Assembly: GCA_965248495.1 (NCBI GenBank)
Contig: CBDFJL010000003.1
Span: 1,736,001-1,800,000, forward strand
Length of the DNA: 64,000 nucleotides
Source: CAUYXS01 sp965248495
GTDB taxonomy: Bacteria; Chloroflexota; Dehalococcoidia; Lucifugimonadales; Australimonadaceae
Direction of reading: 5' to 3'
This document shows, piece after piece, positions 1 to 8,702 of the stretch. Made by a program: the position numbers and the translations under genes. Numbering within the stretch: position 1 is the stretch's first letter; each line of letters opens with the position of its first letter. The notes beneath the pieces are model-generated. The model was not told the DNA's origin. It worked only from the letters and a program-made list of their open reading frames with translations, and made no database searches.

Positions 1-246
1 TCGTAGACCGGTGGCTCTTCGTAGACCGGCGGCTCCACGTAGGGTGCTGTGGGGTCGTGGACCGGTGGCTCCACGTAGGTGACCGTGGGGTCGTAGACAG
101 GGGGCTCCACGTAGGGTGCTGTGGGGTCGTAGACCGGTGGCTCCACGTAGGGTGCCGTGGGGTCGTAGACGGGTGGCTCCACGTAGGTGACCGTGGGGTC
201 GTAGACCGGCGGCTCTTCGTAGGTGACCGTGGGGTCGTAGACGGGC
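1..246 (-). repeat. 36-bp coding tandem repeat (12-residue Pro/Tyr/Glu unit)
   Basis: The 36-base period encodes variants of YVEPPVYDPTAP or YVEPPVYDPTVT. About six units are visible and more probably lie beyond the edge. The copies differ mainly at the AP/VT position, and one copy has H for Y. The period is a multiple of three, so copy number can change without breaking the frame. Confidence 0.85.
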
Positions 247-1811
247 TCCTCGTAGTACGTGACGCCGTCGTAGACCGGCGGCTCGTAGGTGCCGTCCAGG
301 TAGGCCTGGTACAGCTCCTGCTCTTCGCCGGTCAGCTGTGCCGGGTCGAAACTCGGGTTGTCCGTGGGCTCGTCATACACGACGGGCTCGTCGTAGTAGA
401 CCGCTGTGTTGTCGGTCGCGGTCCCGTCATACAGCGCCGGGTCGTAGTTCGGGTCGGACGCCGGGTCGTAGTACGTGGCGGGGTCGCCACCGTGGGCGAC
501 GAAGTCCTCGAACTCGGTGTTGAACGGGCCGGTTGAAGGGTCGTACTCCTCGTAGACGAAGCCGTCGTACAGGCCGGGCGCAAACGTCCCGTCGACGTAG
601 GCCTGGTACTGCTCCTGCTCCTCCGCGGTCAGCTGCGCGGGGTCGATGTTCGTGAAGGTGGGGGCAGCGAAGTCCCCACCGCCGAAGTCGTCAATCGTGT
701 CGAAGCCGGAGTCGAGGAAGTCGTTCGGCCCGAGGCTATCCGGACCCCAGTCGGTGAAGAACGGCTCACCGTCGCCGAACGGCGGGGAGTCGTTGACCTT
801 GATGGGGCCGAAGTTACCGTCGGAGTTACCGTCAAGGTAGGCCTGGTACTGCTCCTGCTCCGCGTCGCTCAGTTGCGACGGGTCGAAGTCGACCGGCGGT
901 GCGCTGGCGTAGATGCTCGGGTCGAACTCGCCGTCAAGGTAGGCCTGGTACCGCTCCTGCTCCGCGTCGCTCAGTTGCGACGGGTCGAAGTCGACCGGCG
1001 GCGCGCCAGCGTAAGCGGTCGGGTCGAGCTCGCCGTCAAGGTAGGCCTGGTACTGCTCCTGCTCCTCGTCGCTCAGCTGCGAGGGATCGAAGCCGGGAGG
1101 CGGGGAGCCAGCAAAGGTAGCCGGGTCAAACGTCCCATCCAGGAACGCTTGGTACTGCTCCTGCTCCGCGTCGCTCAGCCGCGAGGGGTCGAAGTCCGCG
1201 GGCGGAAGGCCCGCAAAGTCGGCCGGGTCGTGGATGTCGTCGCCGAGCCGGCCGAAGTCCGCGAACCTCGACGGGTCGAAGTCGCCGAGGTCAAAGCCGC
1301 CGAACAGGTCATCGAACCCACGCCCCTCGAACCCGAAATCATCGAACCCAGACGGGTCGGACGCGCTGCCGTGGTCACCGAGCGCCGACGGGTCGAAGTC
1401 CCCGGCAAGGTAGGCGTCGTAGAGGGCCCGCTCTTCATCAGTGAGCTGTGACGGGGCGAATTCGCCGTTCAGGAGCGCTTCGACCCGTGCGCGCTCTTCG
1501 TCCGTGAGGTTCGACAGGTCGAACGCGGCCAGGTCGAACCCCGCCGCGGCGACGGGAGCCAACACGTCGTCGTGGAGGTCACCGAAGTCGGCGAAGGTCG
1601 ACGGGTCGAACCCGCCGAGATCGAAGCCGCCGAAGAGATCGTCGAAGCTGAAACCGAAGCTCGGCTGCGAGTCGCCGTCGTGGGTGTGGACGGTGCCATC
1701 GTCGTGTGCGCTGGCCAGCGGCTGCTGGAACCAGAGGACGGCCGCGGCGATCAGAAAAGCTGCGAGGGCGAACCGTGTCCCGCGGTGGCGAAAGAGCGTG
1801 GATGAAACCAT
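1..1811 (-). CDS. Secreted acidic tandem-repeat protein, partial (runs off left edge)
   Basis: The reading frame is open from an ATG at 1811 to the window edge (at least 603 codons) without a stop. Residues 1-36 form a signal peptide: basic start with R8, H9, R10 and R13, hydrophobic core ALAAFLIAAAVLWF, and a likely A-S-A cleavage site before HDDG. The mature part is rich in D, E, P, Y and F, has a single lysine and no cysteine. It contains FGGFDLG-type segments, then 34-residue repeats built on FDPSQLSDAEQEQYQAYLDG, and finally 12-residue repeats of the type YVEPPVYDPTAP that continue to the edge. I recognise no domain. An extracellular fibre, adhesin or S-layer-associated protein is possible but is inference. 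The preceding gene on this strand ends 170 bases upstream, so it may have its own promoter. Confidence 0.85.
   Translation of the reverse strand, partial: MVSSTLFRHRGTRFALAAFLIAAAVLWFQQPLASAHDDGTVHTHDGDSQPSFGFSFDDLFGGFDLGGFDPSTFADFGDLHDDVLAPVAAAGFDLAAFDLSNLTDEERARVEALLNGEFAPSQLTDEERALYDAYLAGDFDPSALGDHGSASDPSGFDDFGFEGRGFDDLFGGFDLGDFDPSRFADFGRLGDDIHDPADFAGLPPADFDPSRLSDAEQEQYQAFLDGTFDPATFAGSPPPGFDPSQLSDEEQEQYQAYLDGELDPTAYAGAPPVDFDPSQLSDAEQERYQAYLDGEFDPSIYASAPPVDFDPSQLSDAEQEQYQAYLDGNSDGNFGPIKVNDSPPFGDGEPFFTDWGPDSLGPNDFLDSGFDTIDDFGGGDFAAPTFTNIDPAQLTAEEQEQYQAYVDGTFAPGLYDGFVYEEYDPSTGPFNTEFEDFVAHGGDPATYYDPASDPNYDPALYDGTATDNTAVYYDEPVVYDEPTDNPSFDPAQLTGEEQELYQAYLDGTYEPPVYDGVTYYEEPVYDPTVTYEEPPVYDPTVTYVEPPVYDPTAPYVEPPVYDPTAPYVEPPVYDPTVTYVEPPVHDPTAPYVEPPVYEEPPVY
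828..1193 (-). repeat. 102-bp coding tandem repeat (34-residue unit)
   Basis: Phenylalanine codons that open successive units lie at 1193, 1091, 989 and 887, exactly 102 bases apart. This gives three complete units and one partial unit. The consensus starts FDPSQLSDAEQEQYQAYLDG and continues with a variable DPxxYAxxPP segment. Diverged single copies of the EQEQYQAY block recur near 600 and 300. Confidence 0.85.
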
Positions 1812-1981
1812 GTGCCTGGAGACTCCCGTAGGTAATCCACACAGGCTAGGGGCAGTCGACGTTGCCCCACATCGTACGAAGGTTCGTTGGTATGCCAGAC
1901 CCGAAGCCCCTCAGCGTCCCGCAGCAGCGGCGCTCGTCGATTCGGCGAACGCTGCCTTGGCGCCACTCAGCGTCCGCAGGC

Positions 1982-3619
1982 TCAGCCTCTGGGGTAGCTG
2001 TGCTCCTGGGAGGTGATGAACTCCAACAACACCGGCAGTCCCTGCTCCTCGGTCACCCTGCGTGCCCGCTGGATGGCGGGGCCGACGTCCGCCGGGTCCT
2101 CGATTCGCTCGCCGTACCCACCCAGCGCCTTGGCCAGGTCGGCGTAGTCGCCGCCGACGTTGCGGGTCCCGTACAGATCGTGCGAGACCTTGAGGCGGTC
2201 GGTCTCGATGGCCATGGCCGAGTTCTTGGAGACCATGGTGATGATGGGGATTCGCTCGCGGACGGCGGTCTCGAAGTCCATGCCCACCATGCCGATGGCG
2301 GCGTCGCCCATGAAGTTGACGCAGACCTTGCTCGGGTCGGCGAGCTTCGCCCCCATGGCGAACCCAAGCCCGGTGCCCAACGCGTGCGACGAGCCCCAGC
2401 CGATGTAGGTGCGCGGTCCGCCTGAGCGGTAGAACGGGATCATCTCGTCGCGGGGCGAGCCTGCGTCATGGGTGACGATGGCCTCTGCCGGGTCCACGGT
2501 TCGATTGAGCTCCCAGACGATTCGGTACGGGTTGATGGGGCCGGTGTCCTGGGTGAGCTTGGGCATCCACTCCGCGAGCCACTCTGCGTGGACCTGCTTG
2601 ATCTCCTCCTGCACCTCACCGTTGGCCGCGCGTCCGGCGCCGAGGTCCCGGACCGCCTCGATGAGCTGGCGCAGCACGAGCTTGGCATCACCCACCGCGG
2701 GGTAGTCGACCCGGTAGTGCTTGTTGAGGTCGTCCTCGTCATTGGTGACGTGCACGAGTGTCTTGCCCTCGGGCAGCGGGTACTTCATGGCGTGCCGGGA
2801 GAACGACGTGCCAACCCCGAGGATGACGTCCGCCTTGTCGACGAAGTGGGGGATGGTCCGCGGGAACGCGGAGGCATTCGAGGTACCCAGGGCGAGCGGG
2901 TGGTTCTCCGGGAACCCGCTCTTGCCCAGCAGGGTCGTATAGACAGGCGCCTGCAACAGCTCGGCAAGCTCCACCAACTCACTCGTGGCGCCCGCGTAGA
3001 GGACGCCCTGACCGGACTGGATGACGGGAGCCCCGGCGCCGATCAACGCCTTGGCGGCTCGCTCGACGTCCGTGTCGTCCGCCGCGCTCAGGGCGGGCCG
3101 GACCGGCTCGTCATCGAGTAGCGCCTCGTCGATCTCCTCTGCGCCCACGTCCCCCGCGACCTCGAACAGGACGGGGCCCCGTCTGTGGCCCTTTACCCTG
3201 GAGATGGCCCGGCGCAATGCAGCAGGCACCTCCGCGGCGCTGCTGACCCGCTCCGACCACTTCGTCAGGGGGGCGAGGCTGGAGGCGGCGTTGAAGACCT
3301 TGGGCCAGCTGTCGTAGCCGCGGGCGTAGCCGCCAGGCATGAGTAGCACCGGCGACGAGTCGCTGAAAGCGGTGCTGATGCCTGGCGCGGCGTTCTCGGC
3401 CCCGGGCCCGGCCTGCATGGCGAACACCGCCATCTTCCGCCCGTTGGTGACGCGTGCGTAAGCGTCGGCCATGCCGACCCCGACACGTTCCTGCCGGCAG
3501 ACGATGGGCCTGATCCCCTTTGCCGCCGCCGCCTCGATGAGCTGGTTGACTGGGTAGCAGAACAGGTACTCGGTGCCTTCCCGCTTGAGCACCTCCGCCA
3601 TGGCCTCGGTGACCTTCAT
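1982..3619 (-). CDS. Thiamine diphosphate-dependent enzyme (acetolactate synthase-like)
   Basis: This 545-residue protein has the three-domain layout of ThDP enzymes. The N-terminal pyrimidine-binding domain carries the catalytic glutamate in CRQERVGVGMADAYAR (about residue 40). A central domain follows, and the C-terminal pyrophosphate-binding domain has GDAAIGMVGMDFETAVRE followed by ITMVSKN. The family includes acetolactate synthase, sulfopyruvate or benzoylformate decarboxylases and oxalyl-CoA decarboxylase; the sequence does not tell me which substrate is used. No small regulatory subunit gene is adjacent, which argues against a classical IlvB. I chose the ATG at 3619 because the protein then starts with the conserved MKVTEAMAEVLKREG segment. 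The frame extends upstream but would run into the next gene. Confidence 0.85.
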   Translation of the reverse strand: MKVTEAMAEVLKREGTEYLFCYPVNQLIEAAAAKGIRPIVCRQERVGVGMADAYARVTNGRKMAVFAMQAGPGAENAAPGISTAFSDSSPVLLMPGGYARGYDSWPKVFNAASSLAPLTKWSERVSSAAEVPAALRRAISRVKGHRRGPVLFEVAGDVGAEEIDEALLDDEPVRPALSAADDTDVERAAKALIGAGAPVIQSGQGVLYAGATSELVELAELLQAPVYTTLLGKSGFPENHPLALGTSNASAFPRTIPHFVDKADVILGVGTSFSRHAMKYPLPEGKTLVHVTNDEDDLNKHYRVDYPAVGDAKLVLRQLIEAVRDLGAGRAANGEVQEEIKQVHAEWLAEWMPKLTQDTGPINPYRIVWELNRTVDPAEAIVTHDAGSPRDEMIPFYRSGGPRTYIGWGSSHALGTGLGFAMGAKLADPSKVCVNFMGDAAIGMVGMDFETAVRERIPIITMVSKNSAMAIETDRLKVSHDLYGTRNVGGDYADLAKALGGYGERIEDPADVGPAIQRARRVTEEQGLPVLLEFITSQEHSYPRG

Positions 3620-3734
3620 GCCTGACCTCGCTCCGTTGGGTCGCCGCATTGTAGCCCCGCCGGGTCGCCGGTGCGCTGCGGGGCCGCTTGGCCGTGCTCG
3701 CCGTCGCCGATCATGCGGACCAGGTGAAGTGGTG

Positions 3735-4559
3735 CTAACGCGGCGACCACTTCGTTGCCGGGCGCTCCAGCGTCTCACCGTTGACGATGAGGTCCACGCG
3801 CTCGTTGAAGAAGCACACGTGGTTCGCGACGCCGGCCGACTCGCGTGTCGGGTAGCGGTAGTACCACGCGATGTCCTGGCCCTGCTCGCCGTAAGTGGGC
3901 ACCGAGTAGTAGCCGGCCTGGCCCTTGTAAGGGCAGCCGGTGGTCCGGTCGCTCGCCGTCAGGAGGTCGAGGCGCACGTCGGCCAGGGGCACGTAGTAGC
4001 GCGTTGGCATGCCCGTCTCGAATAGCAGCGTCGGTCGCTGCGTGTCGGCCACGGTCACCCCGTCGATGACGACCTGCACATGGCGGGAGCTCGGGGATAC
4101 GTCGACCCGCTTGTAGGGATCGCGAGCGTGGACGAAGACCTCCTCGTCCTCCTCGAACCAGTGGTCCATCTTGCTCCAATAGAACGCGACGTAGCCGCGA
4201 AGGTCGGGTGAGTCGTCGTCGGCCAGATCGGGTGAGCTGGCGAACGGCTGTGGGTAGTACCAGGCCGCGTTCTCGGCGACGCGGTCCCCGACGCGCAGCG
4301 TGTAATAGCAGGCGTCGCCTTTCCTGGGGCAGTGCGTCGAGTGGTCCGTCGGCGTCAGCAGGTCGGATCGCACATCCTCCAGTGGGATGTAGTAGGCGGG
4401 CACGCTCCCCTTTTCGAAGAGGATCACTGCGCGCTTCGTGTCTAAGACCGTCTCGCCGGCGAAGACCGCTCGAATCCATTTTGGCGTGGGCTCGATGCGG
4501 ATGACGGAGTTCTCGAAGCTTGTCGTTAGGGTCGCCGGCGGTTTCTGCGTTTGCGTCAT
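3735..4559 (-). CDS. Two-domain DUF427 protein
   Basis: The 274-residue protein is an internal duplication of the DUF427 (PF04248) fold. The first copy spans roughly residues 15-115 and the second roughly 145-260. Each has a V-I-DG/G-V-DT strand pair, a Y-Y-[IV]-P-L-[AE]-D-V-R segment, C-P-x-K-G (CPRKGDACYY and CPYKGQAGYY) and an A-W-Y-Y motif. The biochemical role of DUF427 is unknown. I placed the start at 4559 because GGAGGAG lies seven bases before this ATG; an in-frame ATG at 4574 overlaps that ribosome site. It lies 115 bases upstream of the ThDP enzyme on the same strand and could be co-transcribed with it. Confidence 0.85.
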   Translation of the reverse strand: MTQTQKPPATLTTSFENSVIRIEPTPKWIRAVFAGETVLDTKRAVILFEKGSVPAYYIPLEDVRSDLLTPTDHSTHCPRKGDACYYTLRVGDRVAENAAWYYPQPFASSPDLADDDSPDLRGYVAFYWSKMDHWFEEDEEVFVHARDPYKRVDVSPSSRHVQVVIDGVTVADTQRPTLLFETGMPTRYYVPLADVRLDLLTASDRTTGCPYKGQAGYYSVPTYGEQGQDIAWYYRYPTRESAGVANHVCFFNERVDLIVNGETLERPATKWSPR

Positions 4560-4648
4560 TTGGGTCTCCTCCATGGGATCAGATGAGATAAGCGATCTAG
4601 AGATTCCGGCGCTCGGTCCGGGTGAACTGAAAAGTCGCTGTGGCGGAC

Positions 4649-4690
4649 GTCGCCTCCGCCCCGCCGCGAGGTGCGAGGGACGGAGGCGAC
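4649..4690 (-). terminator. Hairpin after MFS efflux gene
   Basis: A perfect 10-bp inverted repeat (GTCGCCTCCG / CGGAGGCGAC) with a 22-base loop lies 12 bases past the MFS stop. On the minus strand it is followed only at a distance by TTTT, so it is a moderate terminator candidate. Confidence 0.45.
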
Positions 4691-4702
4691 GCTCGCCGTT
4701 CT

Positions 4703-6310
4703 TTATTCGTCCGCTCGGACCGGCACCGCGACCAGGTCACCGGGCCCGTCGAAGGCACTCGATTCGCCGGGTACGAGGTCCTGCGCCGGCATGAAGCGGA
4801 ACACCAGCAGCGAGCCGATGAACGCTATCGCCCCGGCGACGATGTAGACCACGCTCGTCGCGTCGACGAAGGCGCTGTTGGCTGCGGCGAGCAGCGCTTG
4901 GCCTGCGAGATCGCTGGACTCCGCCGCGACCTGGACTGCCGCACCGATCGAGTTCTTCGCCTCCGCCGCGGCCTCGGCCGGCAACCCCGATACAGCGGCA
5001 GAGACATTTGAGGCGTACAGCGTGTTGAATATGGACCCGAACACGCCAATGCCGAGCGCTCCGCCCACCTGCCGTGTGGTGTCGTTCAAGGCCGAGCCAA
5101 CCCCGGCCTGGGACTCAGGAACCGCCGCCATGACGGCGTCGGTGGCCGGGGCCATGGTGCCCCCCATGCCCAGGCCCATCACGAACAGGGCCACGCCCAC
5201 CGCCCAGTAAGGCGTGGTGACGTCGACGACTGCCAACTGCGCGAGGGCGATGGCGACTACGGTCAGGCCTCCCGCAATCACCACCTTGCCGCCGAACCGG
5301 CCCACCAAGAGCGCGCTCGTCGGCGCCGCGACCATGAACCCCAGAGCCAGGGGCGCGAGCCTGACGCCGGTCTGCAACGGCGTGTAGTCCCGCACGAACT
5401 GGAGGTACAACGTCATAAGGAACATCATGCCAAGCATGGACATGAAGGCGATGCCGATCGCTGCCGCGCCCGTGGACAGGCGTGGGTTCTTGAAGAAGCG
5501 GATGTCCAGCATCGGCTGGTGGGTCCGCAGCTCGTACAGGGCGAAGGCAACGCTCGCACCCAGCGCGGCAGCGAAGCCACCTATGGTGGCTGGGTCTCCC
5601 CAGCCGCGCTCAGGCGCTTCGATGATGGTGTAGACCAGCGCACCCAGCGCGAACATGGAGAGCAGGGCGCCGATCACGTCGATCCGGCGCTTCGACGGGT
5701 CGCGGCTCTCCGGTACCAGCAACCTGCTACCCACGAGGGCGGCAAGCACGACGGGGACGTTGATCAGGAAGACGGAGCCCCAAAAGAACTGGTCGACGAG
5801 CCAGCCGCCGAGAATCATTCCCACCGGGACGCCTAGGCCGGCGGCGCCGGACCAGATGCCGATGGCCTTCGCGCGTTCCTCGCGCGGAAACACGTCGATG
5901 ATGACCGAGAGCGTCGACGGCATGACGAGGGCGCCGCCAATGCCCTGTGCAGCGCGCGCCGCGACCAGCTGGGCGCTGGTGTCGGAGTAGGCGGCGCCGA
6001 TGCTGGCGACCGCGAAGATCACGAGCCCTATCTCAAGGGCGAGCCGCCGGCCGTATCGGTCGCCGAGGGTGCCCATGGTCAGCAGCAGCCCGGCGAACAC
6101 GAGAATGTACGCGTTGATGACCCACTGCAGCGCTGCCGCCGAGGCGCCGAGGTCCGTCTGCAGGGTAGGGATGGCAACGTTCAGGACTGTGACGTCGAGG
6201 GCGATCAGAATGAGACTGACCGACAACACGCCAAGAGTCAGGTAGCGCCGCCGATACTTCCGCGACGTTTTGTCCACGTCGTGATTCGCCAGGGTCTGTT
6301 CCGATGCCAT
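4703..6310 (-). CDS. MFS drug-efflux transporter, DHA2 (EmrB/QacA) type
   Basis: This is a 535-residue integral membrane protein with about 14 hydrophobic segments, the size of the DHA2 14-TM multidrug/proton antiporters. The first segment carries LDVTVLNVAIPTLQ, matching the D-x-T-(I/V)-V-N-V-A-L-P motif of that family, and the first cytoplasmic loop has GDRYGRRLALE (MFS motif A). The start at 6310 is preceded by GGGAGG seven bases upstream; an upstream TTG overlaps that site. A TetR gene lies directly upstream on the same strand and a palindromic operator sits between them, so the pump is probably induced by its own substrate. The substrate cannot be read from sequence. Confidence 0.92.
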   Translation of the reverse strand: MASEQTLANHDVDKTSRKYRRRYLTLGVLSVSLILIALDVTVLNVAIPTLQTDLGASAAALQWVINAYILVFAGLLLTMGTLGDRYGRRLALEIGLVIFAVASIGAAYSDTSAQLVAARAAQGIGGALVMPSTLSVIIDVFPREERAKAIGIWSGAAGLGVPVGMILGGWLVDQFFWGSVFLINVPVVLAALVGSRLLVPESRDPSKRRIDVIGALLSMFALGALVYTIIEAPERGWGDPATIGGFAAALGASVAFALYELRTHQPMLDIRFFKNPRLSTGAAAIGIAFMSMLGMMFLMTLYLQFVRDYTPLQTGVRLAPLALGFMVAAPTSALLVGRFGGKVVIAGGLTVVAIALAQLAVVDVTTPYWAVGVALFVMGLGMGGTMAPATDAVMAAVPESQAGVGSALNDTTRQVGGALGIGVFGSIFNTLYASNVSAAVSGLPAEAAAEAKNSIGAAVQVAAESSDLAGQALLAAANSAFVDATSVVYIVAGAIAFIGSLLVFRFMPAQDLVPGESSAFDGPGDLVAVPVRADE

Positions 6311-6349
6311 CTCGTAGCCTCCCAAAGTGTGTTGTCGTCGGCCAAGCTC

Positions 6350-6366
6350 TGACTGACGCTCAGTCA
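6350..6366. promoter_or_regulatory. TetR operator upstream of MFS pump
   Basis: The perfect palindrome TGACTGACGCTCAGTCA (7-bp arms, 3-base centre) lies 40 bases before the MFS start. The same arms recur at 7004-7020 before the tetR gene, differing only in the central triplet (CGC against CAC). Two copies flanking one TetR gene are strong circumstantial evidence for its binding site. Confidence 0.8.
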
Positions 6367-6385
6367 GAATGCTTCAAGAAATAGC

Positions 6386-6400
6386 GCGGGCTAACCCCGC
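6386..6400 (-). terminator. Hairpin containing the tetR stop codon
   Basis: GCGGG and CCCGC arms flank a five-base loop that contains the tetR TAG stop. It is short and lacks a clear T-run, so it may act as an attenuating hairpin between tetR and the pump gene. Confidence 0.4.
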
Positions 6401-6984
6401 TTTACGAATGCGTTGACGAGGATCTGCGTTGTCGTCTCTTCGACCCTGGCGTGGTACCCCTCGGCCACCCCGATGGCGCACGCTGCGCCCAGTGCTCCAC
6501 GCATGATCACTTGGAACATGTCGGCTGCCACGTCGGGGTCCATGGGTTCCATTTCACCCGAGGTCACGGCACGACGGAGCATGGCCACGAGGGAGCCGCG
6601 GATTTCGACCTCCATGGTGCCCATGTCTGCGTCGGAGGGGTCCATGCTCAGGTGGATGAGCCGGCAGAGGTCCGGGCTCGCCTGCGAGACGTCGAAGGCG
6701 ACCCTGATGAACCCTCGTAGCGATTCCTCGAAGGACAGAGGCACGCTGACCACGCCGGCCAACCTGGCGGCGACATCCTCCATGGGCTTGCGCGCCAGCT
6801 CGATCACGACGCGCTTCTTGGAAGGGAAGTAGAGGTAGAAGGTGCCCTGGGCCACGCCGGCCCGCTTCACGATGTCGGACACCGTGGCGTCTTCGTAGCC
6901 CTTCTCGTTGAACACGGCCCGAGCCGCAGCCAGGATTTGCTGGCGACGTTCGGTCTCGCTGAGGGTTCGGGGTGTGGTGGTCAC
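6391..6984 (-). CDS. TetR/AcrR family transcriptional repressor
   Basis: This 197-residue protein has a TetR N-terminal helix-turn-helix at about residues 10-60: RRQQILAAARAVFNEKGYE, then ATVSDIVKRAGVAQGTFYLYF and PSKKRVV. The rest is an all-helical ligand and dimer domain. The start is GTG at 6984. Its own upstream region holds a palindrome 18 bases before the start, so it probably represses itself and also the downstream efflux gene through the second copy at 6350. The effector is unknown. Confidence 0.93.
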   Translation of the reverse strand: MTTTPRTLSETERRQQILAAARAVFNEKGYEDATVSDIVKRAGVAQGTFYLYFPSKKRVVIELARKPMEDVAARLAGVVSVPLSFEESLRGFIRVAFDVSQASPDLCRLIHLSMDPSDADMGTMEVEIRGSLVAMLRRAVTSGEMEPMDPDVAADMFQVIMRGALGAACAIGVAEGYHARVEETTTQILVNAFVKRG

Positions 6985-7001
6985 GGAGTCTATGGGGGGA
7001 G

Positions 7002-7022
7002 TATGACTGACACTCAGTCATA
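7002..7022. promoter_or_regulatory. TetR operator upstream of tetR
   Basis: The core TGACTGACACTCAGTCA (7004-7020) is a perfect palindrome, and the symmetry extends two more bases on each side (T-A / T-A). It lies between tetR and the divergent sensor kinase gene, close enough to the tetR start to block its promoter. Confidence 0.8.
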
Positions 7023-7244
7023 TGTCAACACCCTGTTCCCGAGCGCATCCGCCCCCTTTCTTCGCTGCCTGCTGTCGTCAGCAGGCAGCGGACTGGAACC
7101 CCCAGATGCTTGCGTGCTGGCCCTGCGTCTCATGCAGGGCTGAGCCGGAGGGATGCGTGTCGCTGCCCCGGCATCATCGGTGCCTGGGCGGGTTTCGCAG
7201 GCCATGCCCGGATCCCCCTCATCCCACTCAAGGGGGTTGCCGGC

Positions 7245-8702
7245 ATGCTCGCCGCTCTGGCCAAACTACGCCTCCTCGTATTGCCCGCCGCGCGGGGACG
7301 GCGCCTGGTTGACGCGCGGCGGCACCTCGTGCCGACCCCGAGCATTACGTGGACCATCACGCTGACCACGGTATTCATCGTGGCCGTGACCATCACGCTG
7401 CTGGCGACGCTGTCCGTCAGGCGGGAGCGCGCCGTGTTCGTGTCCAACCTGGAGGAGAAGGGCCTGCTCTTCGCCCAGGGCATCGACGCACTCCTGGCGG
7501 ACAGCATCTATTCCTTGGACATTGCGCGCGCGCAATCCACGGCTGAGGTCTTCGCGACCGACCCCGACATGACGTACATACGGGTCGCCGGCGTCGACGG
7601 CCCGCCCTTCCTGAGCGTTGGCGACGATACGGTGCCGGGGGCGTCGGATGAGTTGCGAGAGGCCGCCCTCGACGGGAGGCAGACTGTGCTGCAACTCGGC
7701 GACCGGCAGCTGGACGTCGTTACTCCGATCCTGATCGGGGACGAGCCGTTGGGGATCGCGTACTTTGGCCTCGACGCCAAGCAGCTGCGGGCCGCGCTGC
7801 GCGGCATCGTCATGTTGCACGTGTGGCAGGGCCTGCTGCTCATGGCGCTCGCGATACCCGTGTCCTACGTCGTCGCGCAGAACCTAGCGAGGCCCATCCG
7901 AAGTCTGGCTGCCGCGACCCGACGCGTCGGTGAGGGCGACTTCGACACGCTCGTCGGCTCGAATCGGCGCGACGAGATAGGGCGCCTGGCGGGCGATTTC
8001 GACACCATGATTCTGAGGCTACGCGACGCGCGGGAGGCGGCCGCGAAGAGCTCCGCCTCGGCCAGTGAAAATGAAGCTCTGCTCAAAGAGGTCCACCACC
8101 GCGTGAAGAACAACCTCCAGATCGTCAGCAGCCTGATGTCGCTCCAGGCCAACGCCAGCGCGAACGAAGAGGCCGCGATGGCGCTGCAGGAAAGTGAGAG
8201 CCGCATCAAGTCGCTGGCACTGGTCCACGAGCGGCTCCATCGCTCGGACCTCTCGCGGATCGACCTCGGCGACTATTTGCGGGAGATCGGCGAGAACCTC
8301 ATCAAATCGTACGGTGATACCCCCGACCAGATCGCGCTGGAGGTCAACGCGCCTTCCTGCTGGCTGGACGCCGACAAGGCCGCCTCCTGCGGGCTGCTCG
8401 CCACGGAGCTCATCTCCAACTCCATCAAACACGCTTTCCCCAACGGCAGGCTCGGCACAATCGGCATCGACCTATCGGTCGACGGCGAGGGTGTCGCCAC
8501 ACTGGCGGTCGGAGACGACGGTGTCGGGATGCCACCCGGTTTCAGTGTGGAGAACTCGAGCTCGCTGGGTATGCGGCTGGTGCCGCTGTTCGCTCAGCGC
8601 TTGGGCGCGACCCTCGCCTTTACTAACGATCACGGGACGGCGTGCACCGTAACCTTTGCGACCGAGTCCCCTTCTACCGGGTCCAAGGAGGCCAAGCTAT
8701 GA
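7245..8702 (+). CDS. Sensor histidine kinase, HisKA_2 family, with HAMP domain
   Basis: The protein has 485 residues. A first membrane segment lies at about 36-58 (ITLTTVFIVAVTITLLATL), followed by an extracytoplasmic sensor region to about 186, and a second membrane segment at about 187-211. A HAMP linker (NLARPIRSLAAATRRVGEGD) follows. The HisKA_2-type dimerisation/phosphoacceptor block ALLKEVHHRVKNNLQIVSSL has its histidine at about 284. A HATPase_c domain carries ELISNSIKHAF (N box) and DDGVGMP (G1 box). The start at 7245 has GGGGG eight bases upstream. Its stop overlaps the response regulator start by four bases (ATGA), so the pair is translationally coupled. The stimulus is not evident. 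Confidence 0.9.
   Translation: MLAALAKLRLLVLPAARGRRLVDARRHLVPTPSITWTITLTTVFIVAVTITLLATLSVRRERAVFVSNLEEKGLLFAQGIDALLADSIYSLDIARAQSTAEVFATDPDMTYIRVAGVDGPPFLSVGDDTVPGASDELREAALDGRQTVLQLGDRQLDVVTPILIGDEPLGIAYFGLDAKQLRAALRGIVMLHVWQGLLLMALAIPVSYVVAQNLARPIRSLAAATRRVGEGDFDTLVGSNRRDEIGRLAGDFDTMILRLRDAREAAAKSSASASENEALLKEVHHRVKNNLQIVSSLMSLQANASANEEAAMALQESESRIKSLALVHERLHRSDLSRIDLGDYLREIGENLIKSYGDTPDQIALEVNAPSCWLDADKAASCGLLATELISNSIKHAFPNGRLGTIGIDLSVDGEGVATLAVGDDGVGMPPGFSVENSSSLGMRLVPLFAQRLGATLAFTNDHGTACTVTFATESPSTGSKEAKL

Noticed and set aside
1..250. 36-bp periodic repeats resembling a CRISPR array
   Set aside because: There are no unique spacers; the repeats are contiguous, vary by substitutions and keep an open reading frame that continues for over 1.5 kb to a signal peptide.
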